Positions 5,915 to 6,051 of a stretch of 6,051 bases of DNA are shown piece after piece. The stretch's first letter is position 1; every line of letters starts with the position of its first letter. The position numbers were made by a program, and so were the translations under genes. Where the stretch lies: assembly GCA_963169175.1 (NCBI GenBank), contig CAUJFK010000275.1:1-6051 (forward strand), read 5' to 3'. A model generated the notes under the pieces. That model was given only the letters and a program-made list of their open reading frames with translations. It was not told the DNA's origin and did no database searches. The DNA is from Acidobacteriota bacterium (GTDB taxonomy: Bacteria > Acidobacteriota > Blastocatellia > Pyrinomonadales > Pyrinomonadaceae).

Positions 5915-5939
5915 GATCCGGCTTCGAACAAACCGGATC
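5915..5939 (-). terminator. Weak candidate terminator hairpin for the right-edge minus-strand gene
   Basis: GATCCGG (5915-5921) and CCGGATC (5933-5939) form a perfect 7-bp stem with an 11-nt loop. On the minus strand it lies 26 bases after the stop at 5966 and is followed by ATGCGTTTAG, only a poor T-tract. Position supports a terminator; the tail does not. Confidence 0.3.
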
Positions 5940-5965
5940 CGAGTATATTTCGAGATGCCAATTCG

Positions 5966-6051
5966 CTATTTCTTCTTCTTCGATTGAACTGATACTGGCG
6001 GAGCCTTTAGGTTCGTTTCGTATAGTTTGAAGATACGTTTGTATTCGTCCG
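5966..6051 (-). CDS. C-terminal end of an unidentified gene entering from the right edge
   Basis: Read on the minus strand from 6049, the frame gives 27 codons (DEYKRIFKLYETN, then LKAPPVSVQSKKKK) and a TAG stop at 5968-5966. Its start lies outside the window. Early codons such as GAC, TAC, ATC, TTC, ACG and AAC look like those of the confirmed genes. The composition is that of a soluble alpha-helical end with a basic tail. A second minus-strand frame is also open to 5883, but it uses less typical codons (several ATA) and runs into the palindrome, so I prefer this one. The gene would converge on the DUF5916 gene. Too little is visible to name a family. Confidence 0.45.
   Translation of the reverse strand, partial: DEYKRIFKLYETNLKAPPVSVQSKKKK

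Noticed and set aside
5313..5987. 224-codon plus-strand open frame spanning the DUF5916 3' end and the palindrome
   Set aside because: It is the +2 shadow of the barrel codons, rich in Ser/Thr/Arg, and then reads through both arms of the palindrome. No family likeness.
5883..6051. Alternative minus-strand frame (GRIQTYLQTIRNE...) open from 6050 to a stop at 5885-5883
   Set aside because: It has several rare-looking ATA codons, runs through the 5915-5939 hairpin and ends in the palindrome arm. The other frame has better codons.

Overview
The window looks like a piece of chromosome from a Gram-negative environmental bacterium. Two secreted or envelope proteins carry clear Sec-type signal peptides. 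One of them is a full-length DUF5916-type outer-membrane barrel protein. The combination of DUF5916 protein, carboxypeptidase-regulatory-like secreted protein, mid-range GC by eye and GC-rich palindromic repeats between genes fits Acidobacteriota (for example Blastocatellia) best. Bacteroidota or Gemmatimonadota cannot be excluded, and this placement is inference.

Layout. (1) Bases 2-331, + strand: the 3' end of a small DUF6941-like gene that enters from the left edge. (2) Bases 348-2950, - strand: a compact three-gene operon read right to left. It encodes UDP-glucuronate decarboxylase (UDP-xylose synthase), then a second SDR nucleotide-sugar enzyme 48 bp downstream, then a secreted protein with two transthyretin-like/carboxypeptidase-regulatory-like domains. 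The third gene overlaps the second by the four bases ATGA. A good sigma70-type promoter (TTGAAA-17-GATAAT) lies just upstream of the operon. (3) Bases 2951-3298: a divergent intergenic region with that promoter, a leader hairpin, a 32-bp-stem inverted repeat and a weaker candidate promoter facing right. (4) Bases 3299-5647, + strand: a 782-residue protein with signal peptide, CBM9-like domain and DUF5916 beta-barrel. (5) Bases 5655-5883: a 229-bp nested palindrome made of two inverted REP-like units. (6) Bases 5966-6051, - strand: the likely last 27 codons of a gene entering from the right edge, followed by a weak hairpin at 5915-5939.

How the genes fit together. The two SDR enzymes should remodel UDP-activated sugars in the cytoplasm, the first making UDP-xylose from UDP-glucuronate. 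Their products would feed a surface polysaccharide or glycan. The secreted beta-sandwich protein is translationally coupled to them and may act at the surface. The divergent outer-membrane protein has a sugar-binding-type domain, but a functional link to the operon rests only on adjacency.

The most interesting non-coding signal is the pair of unrelated-length palindromes at 3083-3159 and 5655-5883. Both contain short fold-backs headed by GGAG or GTAG, the tetranucleotide hallmark of REP elements mobilised by RAYT (TnpA-REP) transposases. No RAYT gene is in the window. I saw no tRNA, rRNA, CRISPR array, insertion-sequence transposase or riboswitch.
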